In this document: piece by piece, positions 56,838 through 64,000 of the stretch | How the letters are laid out: each line of letters begins with the position of its first letter | Position numbering within the stretch: the first letter of the stretch is position 1 | Source of the DNA: Candidatus Ornithobacterium hominis | GTDB lineage: Bacteria > Bacteroidota > Bacteroidia > Flavobacteriales > Weeksellaceae | Reading direction: 5' to 3' | Assembly: GCF_951229915.1 (NCBI RefSeq) | Contig: NZ_OX579588.1 | Location: 1,386,001-1,450,000, forward strand | Length of the DNA stretch: 64,000 bases | Translations under genes and position numbers: made by a program | The notes under the pieces: model-generated | What the model saw: only the letters and a program-made list of their open reading frames with translations | Told to the model about the DNA's origin: nothing | The model's database searches: none

Positions 56838-58118
56838 ATGAGCGAAAATAGGATTCTTAATGATTCAAATGATACAGTAGAAACAGAAAGAGTGACATTC
56901 AATCAATGGGGTAAAGAGTTTGCCCAAGCAACTAAATGTAATCCAAATTCTATTCAAAATGGACTAAATGAAGTTTATAGCGATTTTTTGACCAAACAAC
57001 AATTAGATGAAAATGCAATAAAAAATAAAATTGATAAATTGAATGAAGATATTGAAAAACTCAAACAAAATTCTGAGGAAAGAAGAGCTAATAATGAACA
57101 TCTTTCAATTGAAAATCAAAGACTAAATGATTTAATAGATGAAAAGAAAAATGAAATTCTTGAATTAGAAAATGAAATTTTAGAAATAACTGGTGGTAGG
57201 AGAAAACAAGATAAATCAAAGTTAAATTTATATGCTACATTTTCAATAATAAGTCTCATAGGAACACTATTAGCGTATATGGCTACTTTTGGGAGTGCAA
57301 TATTGGGCTTAGAAGAAGGTGATCAGTTCATTAGGGGGGCTGTATTCTCTGATTTAGTTGAAGAAGGTATTGGAATACTTGTTTTTGCTATTTTTATTTC
57401 TATTATACCGATTGCATGTGGATATTTTTATGGTAAATTTAAAAGAGATAAAAAAATAATTGCTTCTATAGCCACATTAGGAATTGTGCTAATAGTGGAT
57501 TTAATTATTGGTTATAAATTGGCAGAAACAATTTACAACAGAGGTTATGAAGATGGTTTATATTCACAACCTTGGCAATTTGATTTTTTTGTAACTGACG
57601 CTCATTTTTGGATAGTCTTATTAATAAACTTTGCAATGTATATGACTTTTAGTCTTTTGTCAAATGCTTACTTTGAAGAGGAAGATAGATTGAGCCCAAA
57701 TTCGCAAGTAGAGCAAACTAAAAATAAAATTTCTTTGCTAAAAGAAAAAATGGAAGAATTTAGAAGCTCTATAGTAGAGAACGATAAGCAAGTAAAGTCA
57801 AATTTATCAGAAATTGAAAGAAATAAAATAAGCATAGATAAGAAGGAAATTGATATTGAAGACTATAAAAATGGTAGATTACCATTGAATATAGTTTATT
57901 TGAAACAATTGATAGCAGAATTTTTAAAAGGATATCAATCTTATGTGAATTTAATGATTGAAAACACTAATAGAGCAGAGGAAATAGTCAAAAAAGTTTT
58001 AGAAAATGCAGAAAATTGGTTTGTAAAAAAAGAATCTGATGGCTGGAGTAAATCAGTAGAAATAAAAACAGATAAAAATTTCTTTGGAATAAATTTAGAT
58101 AATCATGAAGTTAATTAA
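56838..58118 (+). CDS. Four-helix membrane protein with flanking coiled coils
   Basis: A 426-residue protein. An N-terminal coiled coil (about 50-120, Asn/Glu/Lys-rich) leads to four membrane helices (about 130-155, 175-198, 205-228, 255-275), followed by a second coiled coil (about 285-345) and a helical tail. No family recognised. The two soluble arms would both face the cytosol if four helices are right. The next gene overlaps by 14 bp. Confidence 0.75.
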   Translation: MSENRILNDSNDTVETERVTFNQWGKEFAQATKCNPNSIQNGLNEVYSDFLTKQQLDENAIKNKIDKLNEDIEKLKQNSEERRANNEHLSIENQRLNDLIDEKKNEILELENEILEITGGRRKQDKSKLNLYATFSIISLIGTLLAYMATFGSAILGLEEGDQFIRGAVFSDLVEEGIGILVFAIFISIIPIACGYFYGKFKRDKKIIASIATLGIVLIVDLIIGYKLAETIYNRGYEDGLYSQPWQFDFFVTDAHFWIVLLINFAMYMTFSLLSNAYFEEEDRLSPNSQVEQTKNKISLLKEKMEEFRSSIVENDKQVKSNLSEIERNKISIDKKEIDIEDYKNGRLPLNIVYLKQLIAEFLKGYQSYVNLMIENTNRAEEIVKKVLENAENWFVKKESDGWSKSVEIKTDKNFFGINLDNHEVN

Positions 58119-59175
58119 AAAGTATAAGTTTTTTATTGTTGTATTACTCCTTCTTGGCGTATTTGTAGCTATATTCAGCCTGAATACTTCCAAAAGTAAG
58201 GAGGCAATAAAACAAATGAGAAAAGCATCTAATCAAGAGCAAGTAGAAAATATTTGGAATAAATATATAGATGATATTAATAGCAATAACGGTAGAGAAA
58301 AGTTAATTAAATCTGTAAAAGAAAAATTAGCTACTATGAAACTTTCAGATAATGATATTGCAGAATGGCATAATAAGTTCAGAGTTTATTCAGATACCAA
58401 ACCAGCACTCAATCTCATTATTGTTCCTGATTTATCTTTTCGTATTAACCAAATTCCCAATACCGCTAAATATGATAAAGAAATCATAGAAAAAATATAT
58501 GAAGAGTTCTTCAAAAGAGCGAAAAATAATAAATCAAAAGATAAACTAGTTCTTGAAGTTACAGATCAAAGCCAAGCCAATGGGATATTTGGTGATATTG
58601 CAAAAGGTTTAACTATAGATTTAACTAATAGAGAAAACAACCAAAGGGCATTGGATTATTTAAATGAAAAAGAAGCAAAATTTAAAGATAATTTAAATGA
58701 ATTATATAAAACTGCTCTTAAAAATACATCAGGTGCAGATTATGTATATTATTTCAAAAGGATTTTGCCTGATAGAATTAAAAAATCAGATATCAATACA
58801 GAGTATATTAATAAAGTAATTATTTTAACAGATGGTTATTTAGAAGCAAATAATAAAATATATACTAAAATTGAGGACAATAATGTTTGGAAATCAGCAG
58901 TAGCAAATGGTAGTCATGTAGATTTGTTAGAAGAAAATAATTTATTTATTCCAAACATGAATTATACATTGCCTAATACTGAAATTTTAGTTTTAGAAAT
59001 TACAGAAAGAGACAATGGAATAGGTTGGCACAAAGAATTTTTATCAGCTTATTGGAAAAAATGGTTTAAAGACATGAATGTTCAAAACATCAATGATAAT
59101 AATGATGATTTCTTTAGACTACACAATAACAATACTGATGAAACAATCAATATTGTTCGTGAATTTTTAAAGTGA
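58105..59175 (+). CDS. vWA-like membrane-anchored protein
   Basis: A 356-residue protein with an N-terminal membrane helix (about 7-25) and a large soluble part. LNLIIVPDLSFRI and NKVIILTDGYLEA are spaced like the metal-site strands of a von Willebrand A (MIDAS) domain, but DLSFR departs from the usual DxSxS. No family assignment is certain. It overlaps the coiled-coil gene by 14 bp and ends the operon. Confidence 0.65.
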   Translation: MKLIKKYKFFIVVLLLLGVFVAIFSLNTSKSKEAIKQMRKASNQEQVENIWNKYIDDINSNNGREKLIKSVKEKLATMKLSDNDIAEWHNKFRVYSDTKPALNLIIVPDLSFRINQIPNTAKYDKEIIEKIYEEFFKRAKNNKSKDKLVLEVTDQSQANGIFGDIAKGLTIDLTNRENNQRALDYLNEKEAKFKDNLNELYKTALKNTSGADYVYYFKRILPDRIKKSDINTEYINKVIILTDGYLEANNKIYTKIEDNNVWKSAVANGSHVDLLEENNLFIPNMNYTLPNTEILVLEITERDNGIGWHKEFLSAYWKKWFKDMNVQNINDNNDDFFRLHNNNTDETINIVREFLK

Positions 59176-59247
59176 TAATCAACAAATCATACTTGAATAA
59201 CCTCTCACAAAATCGGACTAATCCTCCGATTTTCTTATTTTAGCAAA

Positions 59248-59793
59248 ATGAAAGGATGGATTTTATTGATGTTGGTGAACGTATTCGCTTGTCAACCAAA
59301 TGGGAAGAAAATTAGTCAGGCAGAGCCAGCCAAAGTTGCTAAGCTTACTGCAGATAGTTTGCAGTTCAAAGCTAAAGTTATTGGTGTTACAGATGGCGAT
59401 ACGGTGGAAGTGCTTTGGGATAGCATCCCTACCAAAATCAGGTTAGCTCATATTGACGCTCCCGAGAAAAGAGGCTCTCAACCTTTTGGTATGGAAGCCA
59501 AAAAAATGTTATCTGATTTGTGTTTTGGGCAAGAGGTAATGGTGGTTTCCAAAGGAAAAAACGGACGAAGAGATAGAAGCCAACGCCTAATTGCGGTGAT
59601 TAAAAACCAAATCGGAGCAAATTGTAATTTAGCAATGGTGAGAAATGGTTTAGCGTGGCATTATGTGAAATTTTCTACCGATAGCGTTTATTCAGTTTTA
59701 GAGGCTGAGGCTCGTGCTAAAAAGTTAGGTTTATGGGCAGAGCCTAATCCCGTCGCGCCCTGGCTTTGGCGGAAAAAGAAAAAATCCCCCTAA
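59248..59793 (+). CDS. Thermonuclease-like (SNase) lipoprotein
   Basis: A 181-residue nuclease with a lipoprotein signal (lipobox VFAC at about residue 15). The SNase fold motifs are there: VTDGDTVEVLW, IRLAHIDAPE with Arg, Asp and Glu of the active site, and a second Arg in DRSQRLIAVI. It would cut DNA or RNA with Ca2+ at the cell surface or in the periplasm, perhaps for nucleotide scavenging. It stands 72 bp after the vWA-like gene, probably as its own unit, and ends before a repeat copy. Confidence 0.87.
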   Translation: MKGWILLMLVNVFACQPNGKKISQAEPAKVAKLTADSLQFKAKVIGVTDGDTVEVLWDSIPTKIRLAHIDAPEKRGSQPFGMEAKKMLSDLCFGQEVMVVSKGKNGRRDRSQRLIAVIKNQIGANCNLAMVRNGLAWHYVKFSTDSVYSVLEAEARAKKLGLWAEPNPVAPWLWRKKKKSP

Positions 59794-59799
59794 AATTTA

Positions 59800-59826
59800 T
59801 TTTTTTTAAAGGCTTAAAAAATTTTT
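59800..59826. repeat. AAGGCTTA-type repeat, copy 21
   Basis: T8, AAAGGCTTA, A5, T5, just after the nuclease gene; right border of the repeat-free block that starts after 52487. Confidence 0.75.
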
Positions 59827-59926
59827 CAAACCCTAAGCAAGATTGATTTTCATTTAGAAAAAAATGAACTATTAAATTGTAAATCTTTATAAAAAAAGCT
59901 TATCTTCATCTAAAATAAAATCTGTT

Positions 59927-60364
59927 ATGAAAAAATTACTCGTGCCCGTTGATTTATCCAATATTACCGATGAAATTATTCGGCAATCCATTCATTTTGC
60001 TCAAGATTTGTCTGCTGAGATTATTTTAATTCATGTCGTTAGCTTAGACGTCGGGTTTATTTTAGGCGAGGTTGGCTTTCAATATTTACCAGAATTGGAA
60101 GAAACCGCTCTAGAAAAAGATGCGGTTCATCTCAATAATTTAAAAAATCAGATTGAAAAATCAGGAGTCAATTGTAATTCATTCCTGAAACAAGGCATCC
60201 CTGCAGAAATCATTTTAGAAACGGCAGAAGAAATAAAACCGTATGCCATTGTGCTTGGGTCAAAAGGTCATGGAAATCTATATAATGCATTGGTAGGCAG
60301 CGTTTGCCATGATGTTATAAAGGAATCAAAATTTCCTGTTTTCGTCGTTCCAAATTTAGATTAA
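59927..60364 (+). CDS. Universal stress protein (UspA family)
   Basis: A 145-residue single-domain UspA fold (KKLLVPVDLSNITDEIIRQS) with the nucleotide-binding loop in LGSKGHGNLYNALVGSVCHDV (G-x2-G-x9-G pattern). Such proteins bind ATP and act in stress survival. Convergent with proS. Confidence 0.9.
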   Translation: MKKLLVPVDLSNITDEIIRQSIHFAQDLSAEIILIHVVSLDVGFILGEVGFQYLPELEETALEKDAVHLNNLKNQIEKSGVNCNSFLKQGIPAEIILETAEEIKPYAIVLGSKGHGNLYNALVGSVCHDVIKESKFPVFVVPNLD

Positions 60365-60471
60365 ATTTAATATGCAAATGTTTTTTTAGCCAAATCAATT
60401 TACTGATTTTCAATTAAATGAACAACTTTTTCTTTTTTAATTCATAATGCACAGCGGGTTTATTCTAATTT

Positions 60472-60504
60472 TAAGAGCCTGTTTAAATCTCAAACAAGCT
60501 CTTA
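60472..60504. terminator. Hairpin between uspA and proS
   Basis: 13-base arms (60472-60484 with 60492-60504, one mismatch) and a 7-nt loop between convergent genes; weak T-runs. Confidence 0.5.
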
Positions 60505-60525
60505 GTGGATTCTAAAAAAAAGATT

Positions 60526-62001
60526 TTAGTAAGCTTTTGCAAATAATACCCGTTGCTGGCTTGGCTTCCCAGTGAAAATGCATTTACCTTCTTCTTTTTC
60601 TGCTTCTAACGGGATGCACCGAATGGTCGCTTTCGTTAATTCTTGAATTTTCTCTTCGGTTTCTGTAGTCCCGTCCCAGTGAGCACTCACAAAACCGCCT
60701 TTGTTTTCTATAACGTTCTGAAACTCATCCCAAGTATCTACTTTTGTAGTTAATTCTTGTTTATTATCTTTTGCTTTTTGATAAATATTTTCATCGATTT
60801 CTTGCAGAAGGCTTAATATATGCTCCACTGATTTTTCAAGGCTTATAAAATTTTTATCTCCAGTATCCCTTCGGGCAACCTCAATTTGATTTTTCTCTAA
60901 ATCTCTTGGTCCCATTGCTATTCTCACCGGTACACCTTTCAACTCATATTCATTGAATTTCCAACCTGGCTTGAAGGTATCTCTATCATCAAATTTCACC
61001 GAAATGCCTTTTGACATTAATTCAGATTTTAGCTGATGAGCTTTTTGGGCTACTAAATTTCTTTGTTCATCATTAAAGTAAACTGGGACAATTACTACTT
61101 GAATGGGCGCCAGTGTAGAAGGCAGCACCAAACCTTGATCATCTGAATGAGTCATAATCAAGGCCCCCATCAGTCGTGTAGAGACACCCCAGCTGGTAGC
61201 CCACACATATTCTAAATCTCCGTTTGCAGTCGCATATTTCACATCAAAAGCTTTGGCAAAATTTTGCCCCAAAAAGTGTGATGTCCCCGCCTGCAAAGCT
61301 TTCCCATCTTGCATCATCGCCTCGATGCAGTAGGTTTCTTCTGCGCCAGCAAATCTTTCTGATTCTGTTTTCAGACCTCTGACAACAGGAATTTTCATGA
61401 AATTTTCTGCGAAATCGGCATAAACATTCAACATCAATTCTGCTTCTTCTATTGCCTCGTTCTTGGTTGCATGTGCTGTATGCCCTTCTTGCCATAAGAA
61501 TTCGGCTGTTCTGAGGAATAATCTCGTTCTCATCTCCCAACGCACCACATTTGCCCACTGATTGACTAAAATAGGTAAATCTCGGTATGACTGAATCCAA
61601 TTTTTGTACGTATTCCAAATAATGGCTTCTGATGTAGGGCGCACCACTAGTTCTTCCTCTAATTTAGCTTTGGGGTCAACTCTCAGCTTCCCTTTATTAT
61701 CGGGATCTGCCTCCAAGCGATAGTGTGTTACCACCGCACATTCCTTGGCAAAGCCTTCTGCATTTTTTTCCTCAGCTTCAAAGAGTGATTTTGGCACAAA
61801 TAAAGGGAAATAAGCATTTTGATGTCCAGTATCTTTAAATTTTCGATCTAATTCCTGCTGAATTTTTTCCCAAATAGCATAGCCATAAGGCTTAATGACC
61901 ATGGAGCCTCTTACCCCTGAGTTTTCTGCCAAATCGGCATTAATGACTAATTCGTTATACCATTTGCTATAATCTTCTTTACGTTTTGTAAGTTTCGCCA
62001 T
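60526..62001 (-). CDS. proS: Prolyl-tRNA synthetase
   Basis: A 491-residue class II synthetase of the archaeal/eukaryote-like type 3 (no bacterial editing insert), as in Bacteroidota. It has VRGSMVIKPYGYAIWE, the class II motif TSEAIIWNTYKNWIQSYRDL, RTAEFLWQEGHTAH and a C-terminal zinc-less domain ending AKAY. It charges tRNA-Pro. Two AAGGCTTA cores lie in its coding region (about 60807 and 60839, the latter with A/T flanks). Confidence 0.95.
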   Translation of the reverse strand: MAKLTKRKEDYSKWYNELVINADLAENSGVRGSMVIKPYGYAIWEKIQQELDRKFKDTGHQNAYFPLFVPKSLFEAEEKNAEGFAKECAVVTHYRLEADPDNKGKLRVDPKAKLEEELVVRPTSEAIIWNTYKNWIQSYRDLPILVNQWANVVRWEMRTRLFLRTAEFLWQEGHTAHATKNEAIEEAELMLNVYADFAENFMKIPVVRGLKTESERFAGAEETYCIEAMMQDGKALQAGTSHFLGQNFAKAFDVKYATANGDLEYVWATSWGVSTRLMGALIMTHSDDQGLVLPSTLAPIQVVIVPVYFNDEQRNLVAQKAHQLKSELMSKGISVKFDDRDTFKPGWKFNEYELKGVPVRIAMGPRDLEKNQIEVARRDTGDKNFISLEKSVEHILSLLQEIDENIYQKAKDNKQELTTKVDTWDEFQNVIENKGGFVSAHWDGTTETEEKIQELTKATIRCIPLEAEKEEGKCIFTGKPSQQRVLFAKAY

Positions 62002-62141
62002 CTATTTGATTTATAATGTTTTTAATATTCTCTAATTCTAAGTTAACACTAAGTGGCATAAGTTTTGACATAATATTAACAAAGCCAAAATACGTTAATC
62101 TTGTATAATTTGGTAAATTTAGCGAAGAAATTATCAATACA

Positions 62142-63167
62142 ATGAGTTTAAAACTAAAATATTTAAAAAATCTGCAAATGCCAGTATTACTCGGTATCAT
62201 TGCAGTAAGCTTTGCGTCTTGCATGAGCACGCAAACTTTTGCTAATAGAGAATTTGATGGAATCTACTCTTCACCAAGTGACAGAACTTATCAAGAAAGT
62301 AAAAATCAAATTAATAATGACCGAATCGTGAGATTGGGCGGGAAGTATTTTGATAAAAACACGCAAGCTCCTCAATCTTTTGAACAGGAGATCTATCAAA
62401 ATGACCCTATCGCTTCTGTCGTAGATCCCTATCAGAATGACTACATCCAATGGGGAAAATATCAGGGAACAGAGATAGACTATGGATTTAATTCTTATCC
62501 GTATGGTTTTAATTTTGGATTCCATTCAGGGTTTTATTTCCCCAATCGTTTAAGTTCATATTTTGGATTTGGTTTTGGTTATCCTAGATTTGGAGGATTT
62601 TATAATCATGGTTTTTACAATCCTTATTTCATGAATTATTATGATTTTTATGCCTTTAATCGCTTTTATAATCCTTATCCTTACTATGGCTACACTTACC
62701 CTTATTCAAGATTTTACGGATATGGCTATGGTGGCTCTTACTACCATGGGGATAACTCTAATTTTGTAAGGCCAATTCCCGCCACGAGAGGTAAGGGAAT
62801 GACGAGCAATGTAAATAGTATTAATCTTTCAGGTTTTTCAAACAATCCAGGAATCATAAGAAGAGGAAGTGACGTTAACATGACTAATTCTACTCCCAGT
62901 TATTGGAACTCTAGCGATACCAACTTAAGAAAAAGAAGCATCAATGAAGTGAATACTTCTAATTCACAGCAAAGACAGGCTTATGATAGAAACTCTATCA
63001 GAAATCAAAGAAATCAGGATAGAGTGATTTACCGAAGAAGCGATGTAAGCACCAATAGAGCTTCAGATTTTAACACATCTCGCTCTTCCAATTGGTCTAA
63101 TTCTTCATCAAATACAACGTCAAGCCCAGCAAGAAGTTCTGGAACAGGAACAAGAATAAGAAGATAA
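62142..63167 (+). CDS. Gly/Tyr/Phe-rich lipoprotein
   Basis: A 341-residue lipoprotein (lipobox FASC at about residue 27). Residues about 105-205 are very rich in Tyr, Phe, Gly and Pro (GYGYGGSYYHGDN); the C-terminal third is Ser/Asn/Arg-rich and disordered. The type occurs beside OmpP1-like porin genes in Flavobacteriia, function unknown. It is followed 6 bp later by the porin gene, so they form one unit. Confidence 0.8.
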   Translation: MSLKLKYLKNLQMPVLLGIIAVSFASCMSTQTFANREFDGIYSSPSDRTYQESKNQINNDRIVRLGGKYFDKNTQAPQSFEQEIYQNDPIASVVDPYQNDYIQWGKYQGTEIDYGFNSYPYGFNFGFHSGFYFPNRLSSYFGFGFGYPRFGGFYNHGFYNPYFMNYYDFYAFNRFYNPYPYYGYTYPYSRFYGYGYGGSYYHGDNSNFVRPIPATRGKGMTSNVNSINLSGFSNNPGIIRRGSDVNMTNSTPSYWNSSDTNLRKRSINEVNTSNSQQRQAYDRNSIRNQRNQDRVIYRRSDVSTNRASDFNTSRSSNWSNSSSNTTSSPARSSGTGTRIRR

Positions 63168-63173
63168 TTAACA

Positions 63174-64000
63174 TGAAAAAAAATATATTTTTATTAAGTA
63201 CATTATTTTGCACTACAGGGATTTTTGCGCAAAATAAATTAAATCTAAATTACGTTGAAAACTTATATCATGCTACTGATAACGGGAGTTTAACGGGAAC
63301 TTCCAGATACAAAGCTCTAGGTGGAGCGATGGGGGCTTTGGGTGGTGATTTCAGTGCTACTCAAAAAAATCCAGCTGGAGCTTCTGTTTTCTTAAACTCA
63401 GAAGTAACTGTTACTGCAGGGACGAATTCCACTCACCTAGAAGCCAATGGGAACAATAGTGATAAAACTAATCGTTTTAATTTATCACAAGCAGGTGGTG
63501 TTTTGGTTTTTAACGATTTAGCTAGTGAAAACTTCAGAAATTTTGCGATTAGTTTTAATTATGAAGAATCTGTTAATAACGAAAATTTCAATAAAACTAC
63601 AGATTTAAAGTCTACAAATTTAAACGGCTTTGTAAATGATCTAACTTCAAAAATTTCTAATACAAATTTTTCATTTGCCGCGAATTACCGAGATAAACTC
63701 AATTTTGGTTTAGGTTTTAATGCAAAACAATTTGAAAGCTTTCGCTACAATGCATTAAGCGAATATGACCCTGTGGATAATAATAATTTTGTCTATACAC
63801 AAGATCATTCTCCCAATAGTGTAGTCGGTAGTGGCTTCTCTATCACTGCTGGTGTAATAGGACGCATCACACCTGAATTCAGATTGGGGCTAGCTTATGA
63901 AACACCTACTTGGTACAAAGATTTGAATGAAAATTCTTATGAATATTTTATTGAAAAGGGAACCAATAACTTCTTTGCTGGTCGAGATACAAAGTATTAT
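63174..64000 (+). CDS. OmpP1/FadL-family outer-membrane transport protein, 5' part
   Basis: Open frame from ATG 63174 to the right edge (at least 275 codons, incomplete). Signal peptide ending IFAQ, then SRYKALGGAMGALGGDFSATQKNPAG, the N-terminal plug signature of FadL/TodX-type porins for hydrophobic compounds, followed by alternating beta strands. Located directly after the lipoprotein gene. Confidence 0.85.

Overview
The window looks like a low-GC chromosome segment from a member of the Bacteroidota, class Flavobacteriia (Weeksellaceae-like; genus not provable from sequence alone). Supporting signs are promoters of the type TTG-N19-TAnnTTTG, absence of Shine-Dalgarno sequences, A-rich start contexts, several TTG starts, a TamB gene followed by a lipoprotein TamA-like gene, the ileS / DksA-like / lspA / trpS gene string, DUF5606 and FadL/OmpP1-type proteins.

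Layout. (1) 1-1824: end of an arginine-deiminase-superfamily hydrolase gene and a convergent glutamate dehydrogenase gene. (2) 1983-14391: a peptide-export island. A sensor kinase and response regulator face a dense array of tiny genes with double-glycine leaders (11 readable, 2 broken), small one-helix membrane ORFs, two CPBP-family intramembrane protease-like genes, a small Cro/C1 regulator, and an export operon of HlyD adaptor, C39-peptidase ABC transporter, small membrane protein, TolC-like channel and a peptidase-dead C39-like protein. (3) 14357-18440: a complete IS3-family element with a -1 frameshift site, then a decay zone (ZIP transporter fragment, frameshifted PH-domain gene), a lipoprotein, and a Cro/C1 regulator with a topoisomerase-type zinc-ribbon protein. 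(4) 18445-52470: core housekeeping genes: sufB, sufA, trpS, lspA, DksA-like, ileS, epimerase, cysH, rpsA, DEAD helicase, FKBP-like lipoprotein, S4 protein, aroK, tRNA-Lys, oxyR, tamB, tamL, prmA, clpS, ruvX, def, DUF5606, mazG, mfd, a FUSC protein and a nitronate monooxygenase. (5) 52490-59795: a second accessory block with a CAACA microsatellite, a lipoprotein with 26-residue repeats, a 22-bp tandem array, and a tightly packed seven-gene operon (Sel1 repeats, small membrane proteins, DnaJ-domain membrane protein, four-helix coiled-coil protein, vWA-like protein), then a secreted nuclease. (6) 59800-64000: uspA, proS, a Gly/Tyr/Phe-rich lipoprotein and the start of an OmpP1/FadL-like porin.

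Two themes stand out. First, the peptide island is self-consistent: leaders ending in GG would be cut and exported by the C39 transporter through HlyD and the TolC-like channel, CPBP and tiny membrane proteins are plausible immunity or processing factors, and the peptide array and the export operon share an unusual promoter layout (an ATTATATGA box exactly 18 bp before TAnnTTTG), with the two-component system next door as a candidate regulator. The paired-peptide plus hairpin plus CPBP module occurs twice in inverted orientation.

Second, a near-palindromic element with core AAGGCTTA flanked by T-runs and A-runs occurs more than 20 times at gene ends and starts in the core segments and also inside some core genes, but its flanked form is missing from both accessory blocks (about 490-18380 and 52490-59795). 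It therefore marks long-resident DNA and could be an uptake-like, terminator-like or chromosome-organising signal.
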